A DNA stretch of 64,000 bases from Eutrigla gurnardus. Its lineage: Eukaryota; Chordata; Actinopteri; Perciformes; Triglidae. The stretch is from contig OY741276.1 of the NCBI GenBank assembly GCA_963514095.1, forward strand, positions 4,218,603 to 4,282,602, read 5' to 3'. A program made the translations under genes and the position numbers. Below are positions 39,014 to 49,728 of this stretch, one piece after another. The number at the start of each line of letters is the position of its first letter. Within the stretch, counting starts at the first letter, position 1. Below the pieces are notes generated by a model, which saw nothing but the letters and a program-made list of their open reading frames with translations, made no database searches and was not told the DNA's origin.

Positions 39014-39132
39014 GACTTCCACCGTTATGCAGATGATACTCAACTATACGTCCTGTTAAAGCCTGGTGTCCACCAGCGTGTCCCATCATGTTATGGGAAT
39101 AGTTTTGTGTCATCTGCATAACAGTGGAAGTC
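39014..39132. repeat. L2 reverse-transcriptase fragment with 26-bp inverted repeat
   Basis: The left arm at 39014-39039 encodes HRYADDTQL-type RT sequence in the plus frame (YADD motif). The right arm at 39107-39132 is its reverse complement with two mismatches. The same structure recurs at about 42838-42960 and 50335-50460, and the left arm alone at about 44320, so it was part of the unit before duplication. Confidence 0.75.
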
Positions 39133-39965
39133 CCTCCACTTCTCCCTCCATCACTGTGTTCATGAATAATAATGCCAATTATTTGAAATGGTCAGAATTA
39201 TTGTTAAAACTACAATGTGGATAAAAAAATGTCCACATCTGTTGCACAATGTTTATTTTTGTTCTTTGTGCCCCTCATCTGTTGACCTGTTTCAAAGCTT
39301 CATCTCCACATTTGCATCAATTTTTCATCCTCGTTTACTTTATTCCTTGTCTTGGTTATTAAATAAAGGAGGGAGAAAAAGCAAAAGGACAATCTCTTTG
39401 CATGCTTTCCCACCTGTTCTGATTGTCTGCCCCTCCCTTATGAGTTTCACCTGTTCCCCTTTAAGCTCTGCAGTCAGCTGACCTCCTGCTCACCTGTTCT
39501 CCCTCGACCAACTCTCTGCGGTTTCCTGCCTGTAAGTCATTTCCAGTAAGTCATAAAATGATCTCTGCTGCCTCTGTCCCCTGCTACCTGCTCTTCAAAG
39601 GGTGACAGATGGTGAAATACCTAAAACACACTAATCAAGCTGAGTGATATATATATATATATATATATAGATGAATACACTGTGAAATTATCTGCAAGTA
39701 CAGAAACTACAATCTGGGTAAAGTTGTGAGAAAAATCAGCAAGATGTTGTTTGCTTGACCTTTTATCTTTCAGCGTAAAACAAACATCACAAGATGAGGA
39801 TTTCTGCAGAAATAATCAGTTCACCTCATGATGGGATTTCATGTTGCTGCTCTCGAGGTCACTGATTTGAACAGACTGAAAAATATATGTGCAGCCTGCC
39901 CTCCTCCTCCCACCTTGCTTTCAGCCTGGTAAATTTCCAATCTTTGGCTCCGCCCTCCTCTCCTC

Positions 39966-39981
39966 TTTCTTTCACTTTCCC
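39966..39981 (-). promoter_or_regulatory. ISRE / IRF-binding element upstream of neurl3-like B
   Basis: The 16 bases are identical to the copy A element and sit 141-156 bases before the copy B ATG. Confidence 0.7.
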
Positions 39982-40121
39982 TGTGATGCATGAGGGAATG
40001 TTTGTGTTTTGATGCAGCATGTGCCCCACAGTTAAAACACAGTGCACACTCCCACTAAAGAACAATTCAACCAAGACACAGACGAGGACACATCTTAGTA
40101 AAGTAATTATCTGCCTCCGAG

Positions 40122-41978
40122 ATGGAGAGTCACAAGAGGAACTCTGGTGAGATTTTTATTCTTTGCTTTCAGTCTGTTTACAGACAACTTGATTTACTGC
40201 TTTAAATGTCACGATTTGTCAAGTAACGTTTAGGTTGTCAAGATTAATATGAAGTTTCATCGTTTTTATGTTTTTGCTAAACTTAATACTTATAATAATT
40301 ACATATTTTTTTCTTGGCTTTAGAATTGCAAGTAATGTGGTTTACTGCTTTAAAGTGTAAAAAAAAGACGTTAGTTGCAATTTGTCAAGTTACGTTTAGG
40401 TTGTCAAGATTAATAATAATAATATACATTTTTGTTGTTATGATGATATTGATCAACTTAATACTTATAAGAAATACATAATTAAAAAATATACTAGTTT
40501 TAGTTAGTGGCACATCTGTTATTTAAAATTCCAATTTCTTTTATTTTTTAGTTGTTAAAGTATTTTTCTTTGGAGTGAAAATGGATCTTACAGTTGAGAT
40601 TTTATAAAATGTATTATTTTTATTGTTATTATTATTATTATTATTACAAACAGACTAGGATGAAGACGAACAAACAGTGGGAATTAAGGATTTATAGCGT
40701 GTGCGATAAAGAAGATAACTGGAAACTTGCCATTTTATTGGAAATGCTGAGATGTACTACTTTCATTCTTACCCTACCAACATCCACTATGACTGGAGTC
40801 AAGTAATGATTAACTGACCATAATGGCAAAACATTGGCAAAGTGATGATGTTATCTCGAGGATAAAGATTTTTATGATCATCATGTCCTATTGATCATTT
40901 ATTCACTTATTAGAATTCTGCAGCAATTCTGCACAAATGTGCACAAACACAAACATCCACTGCTGTGCTTGATGTTTGATGTGCTCTACATTCATCACTG
41001 TGATTTTGTTCCTCTGCAGGCGTTGGGTCTGAGACGTCACACAGGTGTTGCTGTTCCTGCCTCGGAAATCTGACCTTTCACCCTCGGGCTGTGGGAGAAG
41101 AGGTCCGGCTGAGCCACGGAGGCCGATTCGCAGAGAGGACCGAGAGTACGTGCATGAACGGCCTGGTGTTCAGCAGCCGCCCGGTGAAGGTCCGGGACAG
41201 GATTCGTCTGAGGGTGGAGAAAAACTCCACAAATTGGGATGGGGCTATGCGTCTGGGCTTCACCAACGTGCCGCCTTCACACAGAACTCTGCCTCTGCCC
41301 AAAATGGCCATCCCCAACCTCACTGCCACCCCAGGGCACTGGGCTGGCGCTGTGCTTAACAACCTCTGCCAAGGTTCAGAGCTGGAGTTCTGGGTCTCTG
41401 CTGGAGGCACCGTATACGTCACCATCAAGGACATGAACATCAGGAAGCACAAGCTACTGGCAGGAGTGGATCTCAGCAAGCCGCTGTGGGCCATGATAGA
41501 CATCTACGGACAGACGAGCTCCATTCTCCTCCTGGGTACGTTCCCTATAAATAACAATGAAAGGTCGCTGTTAAACACCAGACATTCCTGTCCTGCACGT
41601 GAATGCCTCACGTCACCTGATGTTAACCACTGCTACAGCATGATTCCCCGTGTTTCAAGCCTCCATGGAAATGGTGATGAATGTATCTCCAGTCCTACCC
41701 TGAAAGTCCCAGCAGGTAAGAAAAAGTCCTTCCAGCGTTTTGCACATTTCTAACGAGAGCTTACAGCACATCTCTGGTGTCAGTGTTGTAATTGTGATTC
41801 CTCTGATTTCATCACAGATGGAGACACTGTAGGGGATGCATGTGTGGTGTGCCTGGTAAACCAGGCCACAATCACTCTGCCCTGTGGACACCGGTGTTTA
41901 TGTAACCGGTGCTCCCCAAAAGTCTTCCAGCAGTTTGGCACCTGCCCGCTGTGCCGACACAAATTCATTGAAGATTAA
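40122..41978 (+). CDS. neurl3: neurl3-like E3 ubiquitin ligase, copy B (fused exon 2-3)
   Basis: Exons 40122-40146, 41020-41715 and 41818-41978 give 293 residues with the NHR, linker and C3HC4 RING layout of copy A. Intron 2 of the sister genes is gone: the old donor GTACGT is still at 41536, but the acceptor and most of the intron are deleted. Translation continues through 24 former intron bases (TFPINNNE) into old exon 3 in the same frame. All RING ligands are kept (CVVC, CGH, CNRC, CPLC). The exon 2 start CCCSCLGN differs from copies A and C. If the old donor still fires, it could splice to 41818 in phase and skip the linker. Poly(A) signal AATAAA lies near 42407. Confidence 0.88.
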
Positions 41979-43602
41979 ACGGAGAGGTTTGTCTCCGGGC
42001 TGCTTTCAGCTCCAAGACGCCACTGTGAGTAGTGATGGAGGTCCAGCCGGGGACCTTTGTCACATGACATTCAACCATCTCATCCTTCACCTCTAAACGT
42101 TGAACACCATGTGTGGGACCAGGTGTACTGAGATGCTGAGGTGAAGACATGGAACTGGACTATTCCCTCATCATGTGAAAGAATGTGTGAAACTTGACTG
42201 CTTGAAAACGGCACTTTAATTGTGATTGTCAAATAAGGATCAATGCAAGCGTGAAACCAATCTATGACAAATGTTTGTTTGCACTCAATTGTGCAAATGT
42301 TTACATTCTCTGGACTGTATATATTGCCTCCTTCATGTTGTAAATATTGAATCAATTGTTATTTAATTCAATTCTTGTTTTATTGTTAATGAATTGTTTG
42401 TCAAAAATAAAATGTACTTTTTGTCACAAAGTGTTCCACCTGTTTAAATGTATATTTAGGAGAGATAACTTAATTAAGAATGAACTCATGTTGCAAAGAT
42501 AGGCCACTGATGAAACAACAGTAATCATTGCTCAGGTCACACCAGGAGACTTCACAGAATATCAATCAATCAATCAATAAAACTACTCTCTTACTGTTTA
42601 CATTTACATTAATTATTATTTGCGTTAACTATGTAGTATATCTTCAACAGGTTCCTGAAATGTGAAAGTACAACAAGCTTTCGAGTTTCATTATTACTTT
42701 ACTTATTACTACTTATCACAATTGATAAACATTATCAAAGCAGCCAAACAAATTAAGAAAGCCGGTCGAGATAAGATAAAACGCAGGCAAGGTTTTATAG
42801 TTTGACCCCGAGGTTCAAATCCTGTCTAGTGATGACATTGACATCCACCGTTATGCAGATGATACTCAACTATCCGTCCTGTTAAAGCCTGGTGTCCACC
42901 AACGTGTCCCATCATGTTATGGGTTAATAGTTTTGTGTCATCTGCATAACAGGGGAAGTCCCTCCACTTCTCCCTCCATCACTGTGTTCATGAATAATAA
43001 TGCCAATTATTTGAAATGGTCAGAATTATTGTTAAAACTACAATGTGGATAAAAAAAATGTTCACATCTGTTGCACAATCTTTATTTTTCTTTTCTTTGT
43101 GCCCCTCATCTGTTGACCTGTTTTCTCCACGTTTGCATACATTTTTCATCCTAGTTTACTTCATTCCTTGTCTTGGCTCTTTGTGTGCCCCTCCCTTATG
43201 AGTTTCACCTGTTCCCCTTTAAGCTCTGCAGTCAGCTGACCTCCTGCTCACCGGTTCTCCCTCGACCAACTCTAGGCGGTTTCCTGCCTGTAAGTCATTT
43301 CCAGTAAGTCATAAAATGATCTCTGCTGCCTCCGTCCCCTGCTACCTGCTCTTCAAAGGGTGACAGATGGTGAAATACCTAAAACACACTAATCAAGCTG
43401 AGTGATATATATATATATTCTCTTTTCCCGCTTCCAACTCAATCATCTGAGGGCTTACACTCTTCAGTTACACCTGATTTTGCCACAGTCTAAACACCAG
43501 GCTCAACACCTCTTTCCTCTTTTTATTTTTCCATAATAATCCTTATTATTCATCATTTTGTGCATGAATGTTTTGAAGCTTCATCTCCCTATTTGCTATT
43601 TG

Positions 43603-43976
43603 TATCATGTGAAAGAATGTGTGAAACTTGACTGCATGAAAACGGCACTTTAATTGTGATTGTCAAATAAGGATCACTGCAAGCGTGAAACCAATCTATG
43701 ACAAATGTTTACATTTTTACATTCTCTGGACTGTATATATTGCCTCCTTGATTTTGTAAATATTGAATCAATTGTTATTTAATTCAATTCTTGTTTTATT
43801 GTTAATGAATTGTTTGTCAAAAATAAAATGTACTTTTTGTCACAAAGTGTTCCACCTGTTTAAATGTATATTTAGGAGAGATAACTTAATTAAGAATGAA
43901 CTCATGTTGCAAAGATAGGCCACTGATGAAACAACAGTAATCATTGCTCAGGTCACACCAGGAGACTTCACAGAAT

Positions 43977-44033
<57 letters not shown>

Positions 44034-44482
44034 ACTACTCTCTTACTGTTTACATTTACAATAATTATTATTTACGTACACTATGTAGTATATCTTCAAC
44101 AGGTTCCTGAAATGTGAAAGTACAACAAGCTTTCGAGTTTCATTATTACTTTACTTATTACTACTTATCATGATTGTTGTAAATAAACGGTTGTAAATAT
44201 AGATAAACATTATCAAAGCAGCCAAACAAATTAAGAAAGCCGGTCGAGATAAGATAAAACGCAGGCAAGGTTTTATAGTTTGACCCCGAGGTTCAAATCC
44301 TGTCTAGTGATGACATTGACATCCACCGTTATGCAGGTGATACTCAACTATACATCCTGTTAAAGCCTGGTGTCCACCAGCGTGTTTTTTTTCTTTGTGC
44401 CCCTCATCTGTTGACCTGTTTCAAAGCTTCATCTCCACATTTGCATCAATTTTTCATCCTCGTTTACTTTATTCCTTGTCTT
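43603..44482 (+). repeat. Orphan neurl3 3' flank (partial unit), left part
   Basis: From ATCATGTGAAAGAATG onward the sequence repeats the 3' UTR and downstream flank of units A and B, including the AATAAA signal and the L2 fragment, but no gene precedes it. An ATCA-type microsatellite at 43976-44031 is much expanded over the sister copies (38706, 42563). The match resumes after the LINE at 46028-46262. The short piece 43430-43600 duplicates 46265-46410. Confidence 0.8.
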
Positions 44483-44483
44483 G

Positions 44484-45421
44484 AAATTGGATGTGGGGTT
44501 CCCACAGGGTCAATTTTAGGTCCACTTCTTTTTAATCTTTACATGCTGCCCCTTGGGGACGTCATCCGGAGGCACGGCATCAGCTTCCATAGTTATGCTG
44601 ACGATACGCAACTGTACATTGCCGTGTCTCCTGATGACACAGGGCCAATTGACACCCTTTTTAACTGTATTTTAGACATTAAGTCATGGATGGCAGAGAA
44701 TTTCCTACAGCTCAACCAGGACAAGACTGAGGTTTTAGTTATAGGTCCTGAAGGCCAGAGAGAGAAACTTTTACCAAAACTACAAGATCTTAAACCAGCA
44801 CAGTCAGTAAAAAATCTGGGCGTGATTTTTGACTCTGAGCTGAATTTTATTCCACATATCAAAAATATGACGAAAATAGGTTTTTATCATCTTAAGAACA
44901 TAGCCAGAGTCCGCCCGTTTCTCTCTCAGGCCAGTACGGAGGTGCTGATGCATGCTTTTATCTCTTGTCGTTTAGATTATTGTAATGCCCTGCTCTCTGG
45001 TCTTCCCAAAAAGAGTATTTTAAATCTCCAACTATTACAGAACTCAGCCGCACGCGTGCTGACGAGGACCAGAGGGCGGGAGCACATTACACCAGTTTTA
45101 GCGTCGCTGCATTGGCTCCCTGTACGCTTCAGGATCGATTTTAAGGTTCTTTTACTAGTTTTTAAATGTCTTAACGGCCTTGCGCCCTCTTATTTAGCTG
45201 ACCTGCTTTTACCATATCAACCCTCGCGGACCCTGAGGTCCTCCGGCACCGGCCTTTTATCCATACCAAAACCCAGAACTAAAACCCATGGTGAGGCGGC
45301 ATTTAGCTACTATGGCCCCCACCTGTGGAACAGCCTGCCAGAGAGCCTCAGGACCGCAGAGACAGTTGATATTTTTAAAGGAAGGTTAAAGACACATCTT
45401 TTTAATCAGGCTTTTAACTAG
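44484..45421 (+). pseudogene. LINE reverse transcriptase fragment
   Basis: An uninterrupted frame of about 310 codons runs from the RT motif GVPTGSILGPLLF through the catalytic YADD box (44594-44605) and the thumb and C-terminal region, ending HLFNQAFN then TAG. HAFISCRLDYCNALLSGLP and ASLHWLPV are typical of L2-type elements. The frame has no stop or frameshift, so the insertion is fairly recent, but it lacks the N-terminal half and its own promoter. Confidence 0.85.
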
Positions 45422-45638
45422 TATTTTAAATTCTTCTTAACGTTCTTATGTGATTTTATCTTATTTTATATTTTTGCTTCTATCTTGTTTTTAGATGATA
45501 TTGATCTTAAATAATTTTAGTTGTTTTACTTATCATTGGTATTGTTTTATGTTATTATCTTTATTATCTTTTATTAAGCTGGTCACTTATTTTTTCATGT
45601 GTTTTAGTTTTTAGCTTTAACTCCAGTGTTTCCTCAGG

Positions 45639-45795
45639 GGGGTCTTCCACACTGGGAGCTGTGTCTGGACTGCTGCTGGGGGTGCTGTCCCTGGGTCCCT
45701 TCGGCTCGGCTGACTGTTGTCTGTCGGTGTCGGGGGGCCTGGGCACTGGTGCCCCTGTGGCACAGCCTGCGACTCCTCCCAGTGTGGAAGACCCC
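45639..45795. repeat. Perfect 20-bp inverted repeat in LINE 3' UTR
   Basis: Arms GGGGTCTTCCACACTGGGAG (45639-45658) and its exact reverse complement (45776-45795) enclose a GC-rich 117-base loop that stands out in the AT-rich 3' UTR. It may be a structural element of this LINE family or a nested foldback insertion. Confidence 0.85.
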
Positions 45796-46479
45796 AAAGA
45801 TAGCGTTTCCTCAATCATCAGTGTCATGCCATGTCTCCCTATTGTCAGAAGTGAGAGTGTGCAGGTGTGTGTGTGTTTGTGTGTGTGTGCGTGTGCAGTA
45901 TGGAGGGTGGGAGGGAGGGGCTTTATTTGGAATTGTTTTTTCTTTTTTTTCTTTTTGATGTGTGTAAAGCACTTTGTGTTACATGTTTTTGTATGAAAAG
46001 TGCTCTATAAATAAAGTAAAGTTGAAAGGCAAAAGGACAATCTCTTTGTGTGTTTTCCCACCTGTTCTGATTGTCTGCCCCTCCCTTATGAGTTTCACCT
46101 GTTTCTGCAGTCAGCTGTCCTCCTGCTCACCTAATCTCCCTCGACCAACTCTCTGCGGTTTCCTGTCAGTAAGTCATTTCCAGTAAGTCATCAAATTATT
46201 TCTGCTACCTGCTCTCCAAAGAGTGACAGATGGTGAAATACCTAAAACACACTAATGAAGCTGAGTTAAGTTGCACCTGATTTTGCCACAGTCTAAACAC
46301 CAGGCTCAACACCTCTTTCCTCTTTTTATTTTTCCATAATAATCCTTATTATTCATAATTTTGTGCATGAATGTTTTGAAGCTTCATCTCCCTATTTGCT
46401 ATTTGTACATATTTTATTTCATAATTGTATTTCCTGTCTTGGTTATTAAAGGAGGAAGGAGGAAAAACTTTTTCTTTCT

Positions 46480-47640
46480 TTTTTGCCCAACTTCCAACTC
46501 ACTCATCTGAGGGCCTACACTCTTCAGTTACACCAGATTTTGCCACAGTGTAAACACCAGGCTCAACACCACCTGGCTTCCCCTATTTATATATTCCCGT
46601 GTTTAACGTCAAAACACTGTGATATGTGGGGAATTAATTCCTGGGCATTTTCTTCCTCATTCACTATCGGTTTCCCATCAAAACCAGTCTTTCCAGTTGG
46701 CGCTTCCTCTGAACTTCTCAGAAGTTCAGTTAATCCAGATCTTCAGCATTGCTTTCCTCCCAGTCACCATGGTTACCGCTTCAAAGGGAGGAATGTTATC
46801 ATGTATCTCTTTACATCACTTCTCCTTTCACGGCCGTTTACACAACACAGTTTTCAACTTAATACGCAAAAGTACTTTTACGTTCTGGCCCTTTGTTTAC
46901 ACGACAGACACTTTTTAAAAACAGGTTCCAGAGTGAAATCTTATGAATATGCAACTCCAGCGTTGTCGTGTAAACTAGCAAAACCTGGTCCCTGTGGACA
47001 TGGTGACATCACGACACGAAGTCTCATTTCTAAGATAAATGACATTGATGTTGGATTTGCACTCAAGTAATAAGAACATTTAGTAACTCAATGTTTAGAT
47101 TTTTTTTAGATGTGCTTATTGCTTTGCAGATTTTATTTATTTATTTATCATGAAAATAACTGAGTGTGTTCACTTGTTTAGGTCACACTTAATGCATTAC
47201 TTTGCAATTCTGGTTCCATTTTAATATGACATATTTTCACTTGTGTATTCTTGCATTGCTCTTACAGATGGCTATTATAATGCATTACACAGTGAAATGC
47301 ATTTATTATGGTAGGTATTTATGTGCCAATGCCAAACTTGGTAAAGTGTTTCAATTTAAATCAGGGAAGAAAACATATTTTGTGTTGTTATTTTGTGCTT
47401 TGACATCATTTCTACAGATTAATAGTGGCACGTTTGTGATTTGGCGACATCTGTCTGTATTTGTGGTATTCAGTTCTTTCCAGGCCCACTAAGAGGCACT
47501 GTGGCATTGGTTATCTTGGGAATTTCCACTCCAAAACAAGAGAAAGCACTTTTGGCAAAGTGCATAAGACTGTTGCAGGAAAAGGTCCTAATTCTGACAT
47601 ATAAACATATATACTATAACATGAGTCAGTAGGAAAAAAT
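46480..47640 (+). repeat. Duplicated flank X, copy 1
   Basis: The stretch shares long similar segments with 50490-51490, for example the parts containing ATTAATAGTGGCACG and CCCACTAAGAGGCA. The two copies bracket gene copy C. No conserved reading frame is seen between them. Confidence 0.7.
46833..46977. mobile_element. Probable MITE in flank X copy 1
   Basis: Imperfect terminal inverted repeats (GTTTACACAACA on the left, TTGTCGTGTAAAC on the right) bound about 145 bases absent from flank X copy 2. No coding capacity. Confidence 0.5.
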
Positions 47641-47804
47641 CCATTAATTAACATTACTGATACATTATCAGACAAATACTAATTGTTTCATTCTACTTCT
47701 GTTACAGCTTGAAATAAGTCACGAAGAAGATATAGTAGTAGATATAGATATATGGAGAATAGTAAGTAAAAATCATAGTATAGTATGTCAAAAAAGGTCA
47801 GACA

Positions 47805-48060
47805 AGGCAAGTTTATTTGTTTAACATCATTCAAACATCAGGCAATTCAAAGTACTTTACAGAGGCAATATTAGCAGAGACATTACAATTAAATAAAAAC
47901 AGTTAAAGTGCAATAAATAAACAGGTGAAATAGATGAGGATTACAACGATTAAAATAAGCAGAAAGCTGCAGTACACAATGTTTTAAGCCGTGATTTGAA
48001 GGAGCTGCGGGTGTTCAGGGAGTTCGTTCCTCAGGTGGAGAGAACAGAAACTATCACTCT
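47805..48060 (-). repeat. Retroposon-type interspersed repeat
   Basis: AAGGCAAGTTTATTTG followed by GGCAATTCAAAGTACTTTAC matches, in reverse orientation, a very common fish LINE/SINE 3' tail. It lies just upstream of the copy C promoter region. Confidence 0.6.
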
Positions 48061-48394
48061 GCTTGCTTGTGATCCCGGGTACCCTTAGTAAACCAGATGA
48101 TCTGAGGGTCTGGGGTCTGGATGCTTCGTAACAAAGAACTCTGAGCTGGATTTATGCTTGGACAGTCGTGATATGGTGCATTTTTGGTCTCTGGCTTGTA
48201 AGAAAAATGTTGGCAGCCTGCCCCCCCACCTTTGCTCTCAGCCGGGTAAATTTCCAATCTTTGGCTCCTCCCTTAGGGAGGTGTGATGCAGGAGGCAATG
48301 TTTGTTTTTTGAAGCTGGAGACTCCCACTCAATACTAATTCAACCAAGACACTGACGAGGATACATCTAAAGTAAAGTTCTGTCTGCCTCCAAG

Positions 48395-49728
48395 ATGGAG
48401 AAGGAGAGTGACGAGGGGAACTCTGGTGAGATGTTCATTCCTGGCTTTCAGTATGTTTACAGTCAACTTGATATGTAATTTCAAGTATCAGTTATTATAT
48501 CAATATTTTTGTATTTCTATTGCTTTAGAGTGAAAACGGTTCTTATAGTTAACATTTTTAATGAAAGAGAGGTGATTTAAATAATCTGGTGTCTGGCAAC
48601 ACAAAACAGCTGCGAGTTGTCTTACCTATTACTCGTCTGTTTGTTTCTATTTTACCTGTATTTCACGTATGGTAAAGGCAAAGTCTCCTCTGCAGTCGTT
48701 GGGTCTGAGACGCCACACAGGTGTGGCCCGTTCTGCCTCGGACCTCTGACCTTTCACCCTCGGGCTGTGGGAGAAGAGGTCCGGCTGAGCCGCGGAGGCC
48801 GATTCGCAGAGAGGACTGAGAGTACGTTCAAGAACGGCCTGGTGTTCAGCAGCCGCCCGGTGCAGGTCCAGGAGAGGATTCGTCTGAGGGTGGAGAAAAA
48901 CTCCACAAATTGGGATGGGGCTATGCGTCTGGGCTTCACCAAGGTGCCGCCTTCAGACAGAACTCTGCCTCTGCCCATCCTGGCCATCCCCGACCTCACT
49001 GCCACCCCAGGGCACTGGGCTGGCGCTGTACATGATACCCTCTGCAAAGCAGGTTCAGAGCTGGAGTTCTGGGTCTCTGCTGGAGGCACAGTATTCTTCA
49101 ACAAGCACATGCTACTGACAGGAGTGGATCTCAGCAAGCCGCTGTGGGCCATGATAGACATCTACGGACAGACGAGCGCCATTCTCCTCCTGGGTACGTT
49201 CCCTCTAAATAACAACGATGTCACAGCCTCTTTTTCCTGGTCTTATTTATTTCAGGCCAAGCAAATGCAAAAACATGAAATTATCAAATCTTTGTCGCAG
49301 GCTCAAGTAAAAGGTCGCTGTTTAGCACCAAACATTCCTGTCCTGCACCTGAACGCCTCACATCACCTGATGTTAACAACCACAGCAATATAATTCCCCG
49401 TGTTTCAAGCCGCCATGGAAACAGAGATGAATGTATCTCCAGTCTTGGCCTGAAAGTCCCAGCAGGTAAGAATAAGTCCTTCCAGCGTTTTGCACATTTC
49501 TAACGGGAGCTAACAGCACATCTCTGGTGTCAGTGTTGTAATTGTGATTCCTCTGATTTCATCACAGATGGAGACACTGTAGAGGATGCATGTGTGGTGT
49601 GCATGCTAAACCAGGCCACAATCACTCTGCCCTGTGGACACCGGTGTTTATGTAACCAGTGCTCCCCCAAAGTCTTCCAGCAGTTTGGCACCTGCCCGCT
49701 GTGCCGATACAATTTCATTGAAGATTAA
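48395..49728 (+). CDS. neurl3: neurl3-like E3 ubiquitin ligase, copy C
   Basis: Exons 48395-48425, 48696-49193, 49301-49465 and 49568-49728 join in phase to 284 residues: NHR, linker and C-terminal C3HC4 RING with all ligands (CVVC, CGH, CNQC, CPLC). It is the most diverged copy: the N-terminus is MEKESDEGNS, intron 1 is 270 bases against about 820-870 in A and B, and the NHR has an in-frame loss of seven residues where A and B read YVTIK.MNIRK, plus one inserted residue nearby. The ISRE of A and B is absent upstream. AATAAA at 50105-50110 is the likely poly(A) signal. Confidence 0.88.

Larger units (their letters stand above)
35818..39668 (+). repeat. Segmental duplication unit A (neurl3-like)
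   Basis: About 3.85 kb that begins AGATGAATACACTGTGAAA and ends in an AT microsatellite at 39650-39668. It is followed head-to-tail by unit B, which starts with the same words. The unit contains promoter, four-exon gene, 3' flank and an old L2 fragment. Intron 1 itself holds a partial internal tandem repeat (about 36365-36480 and 36530-36650). Confidence 0.9.
39669..43425 (+). repeat. Segmental duplication unit B (neurl3-like)
   Basis: About 3.75 kb, highly similar to unit A from the AGATGAATACACTG start through the CTAATCAAGCTGAGTGATAT end, again closing on an AT microsatellite. It carries gene copy B. Confidence 0.9.
44483..46026 (+). mobile_element. 5'-truncated L2-like non-LTR retrotransposon
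   Basis: The insertion interrupts the duplicated flank: sequence left of 44483 matches unit A up to about 39352, and sequence right of 46027 resumes near 39375. It carries the C-terminal part of a reverse transcriptase and ends AAAGTGCTCTATAAATAAAG, a tail typical of fish L2/CR1-clade LINEs. The 5' end starts inside the RT domain, so endonuclease and RT fingers are missing. It is a dead insertion. Confidence 0.85.

Noticed and set aside
46483..47070. 195-codon open frame in flank X copy 1
   Set aside because: Not preserved in flank X copy 2, crosses a probable MITE, and has no recognisable domain.
48617..48695. Hydrophobic leader in frame with copy C exon 2, resembling a signal anchor
   Set aside because: It begins with TTG, not ATG, and is the translated polypyrimidine tract of intron 1; a normal first exon with an ATG exists at 48395.
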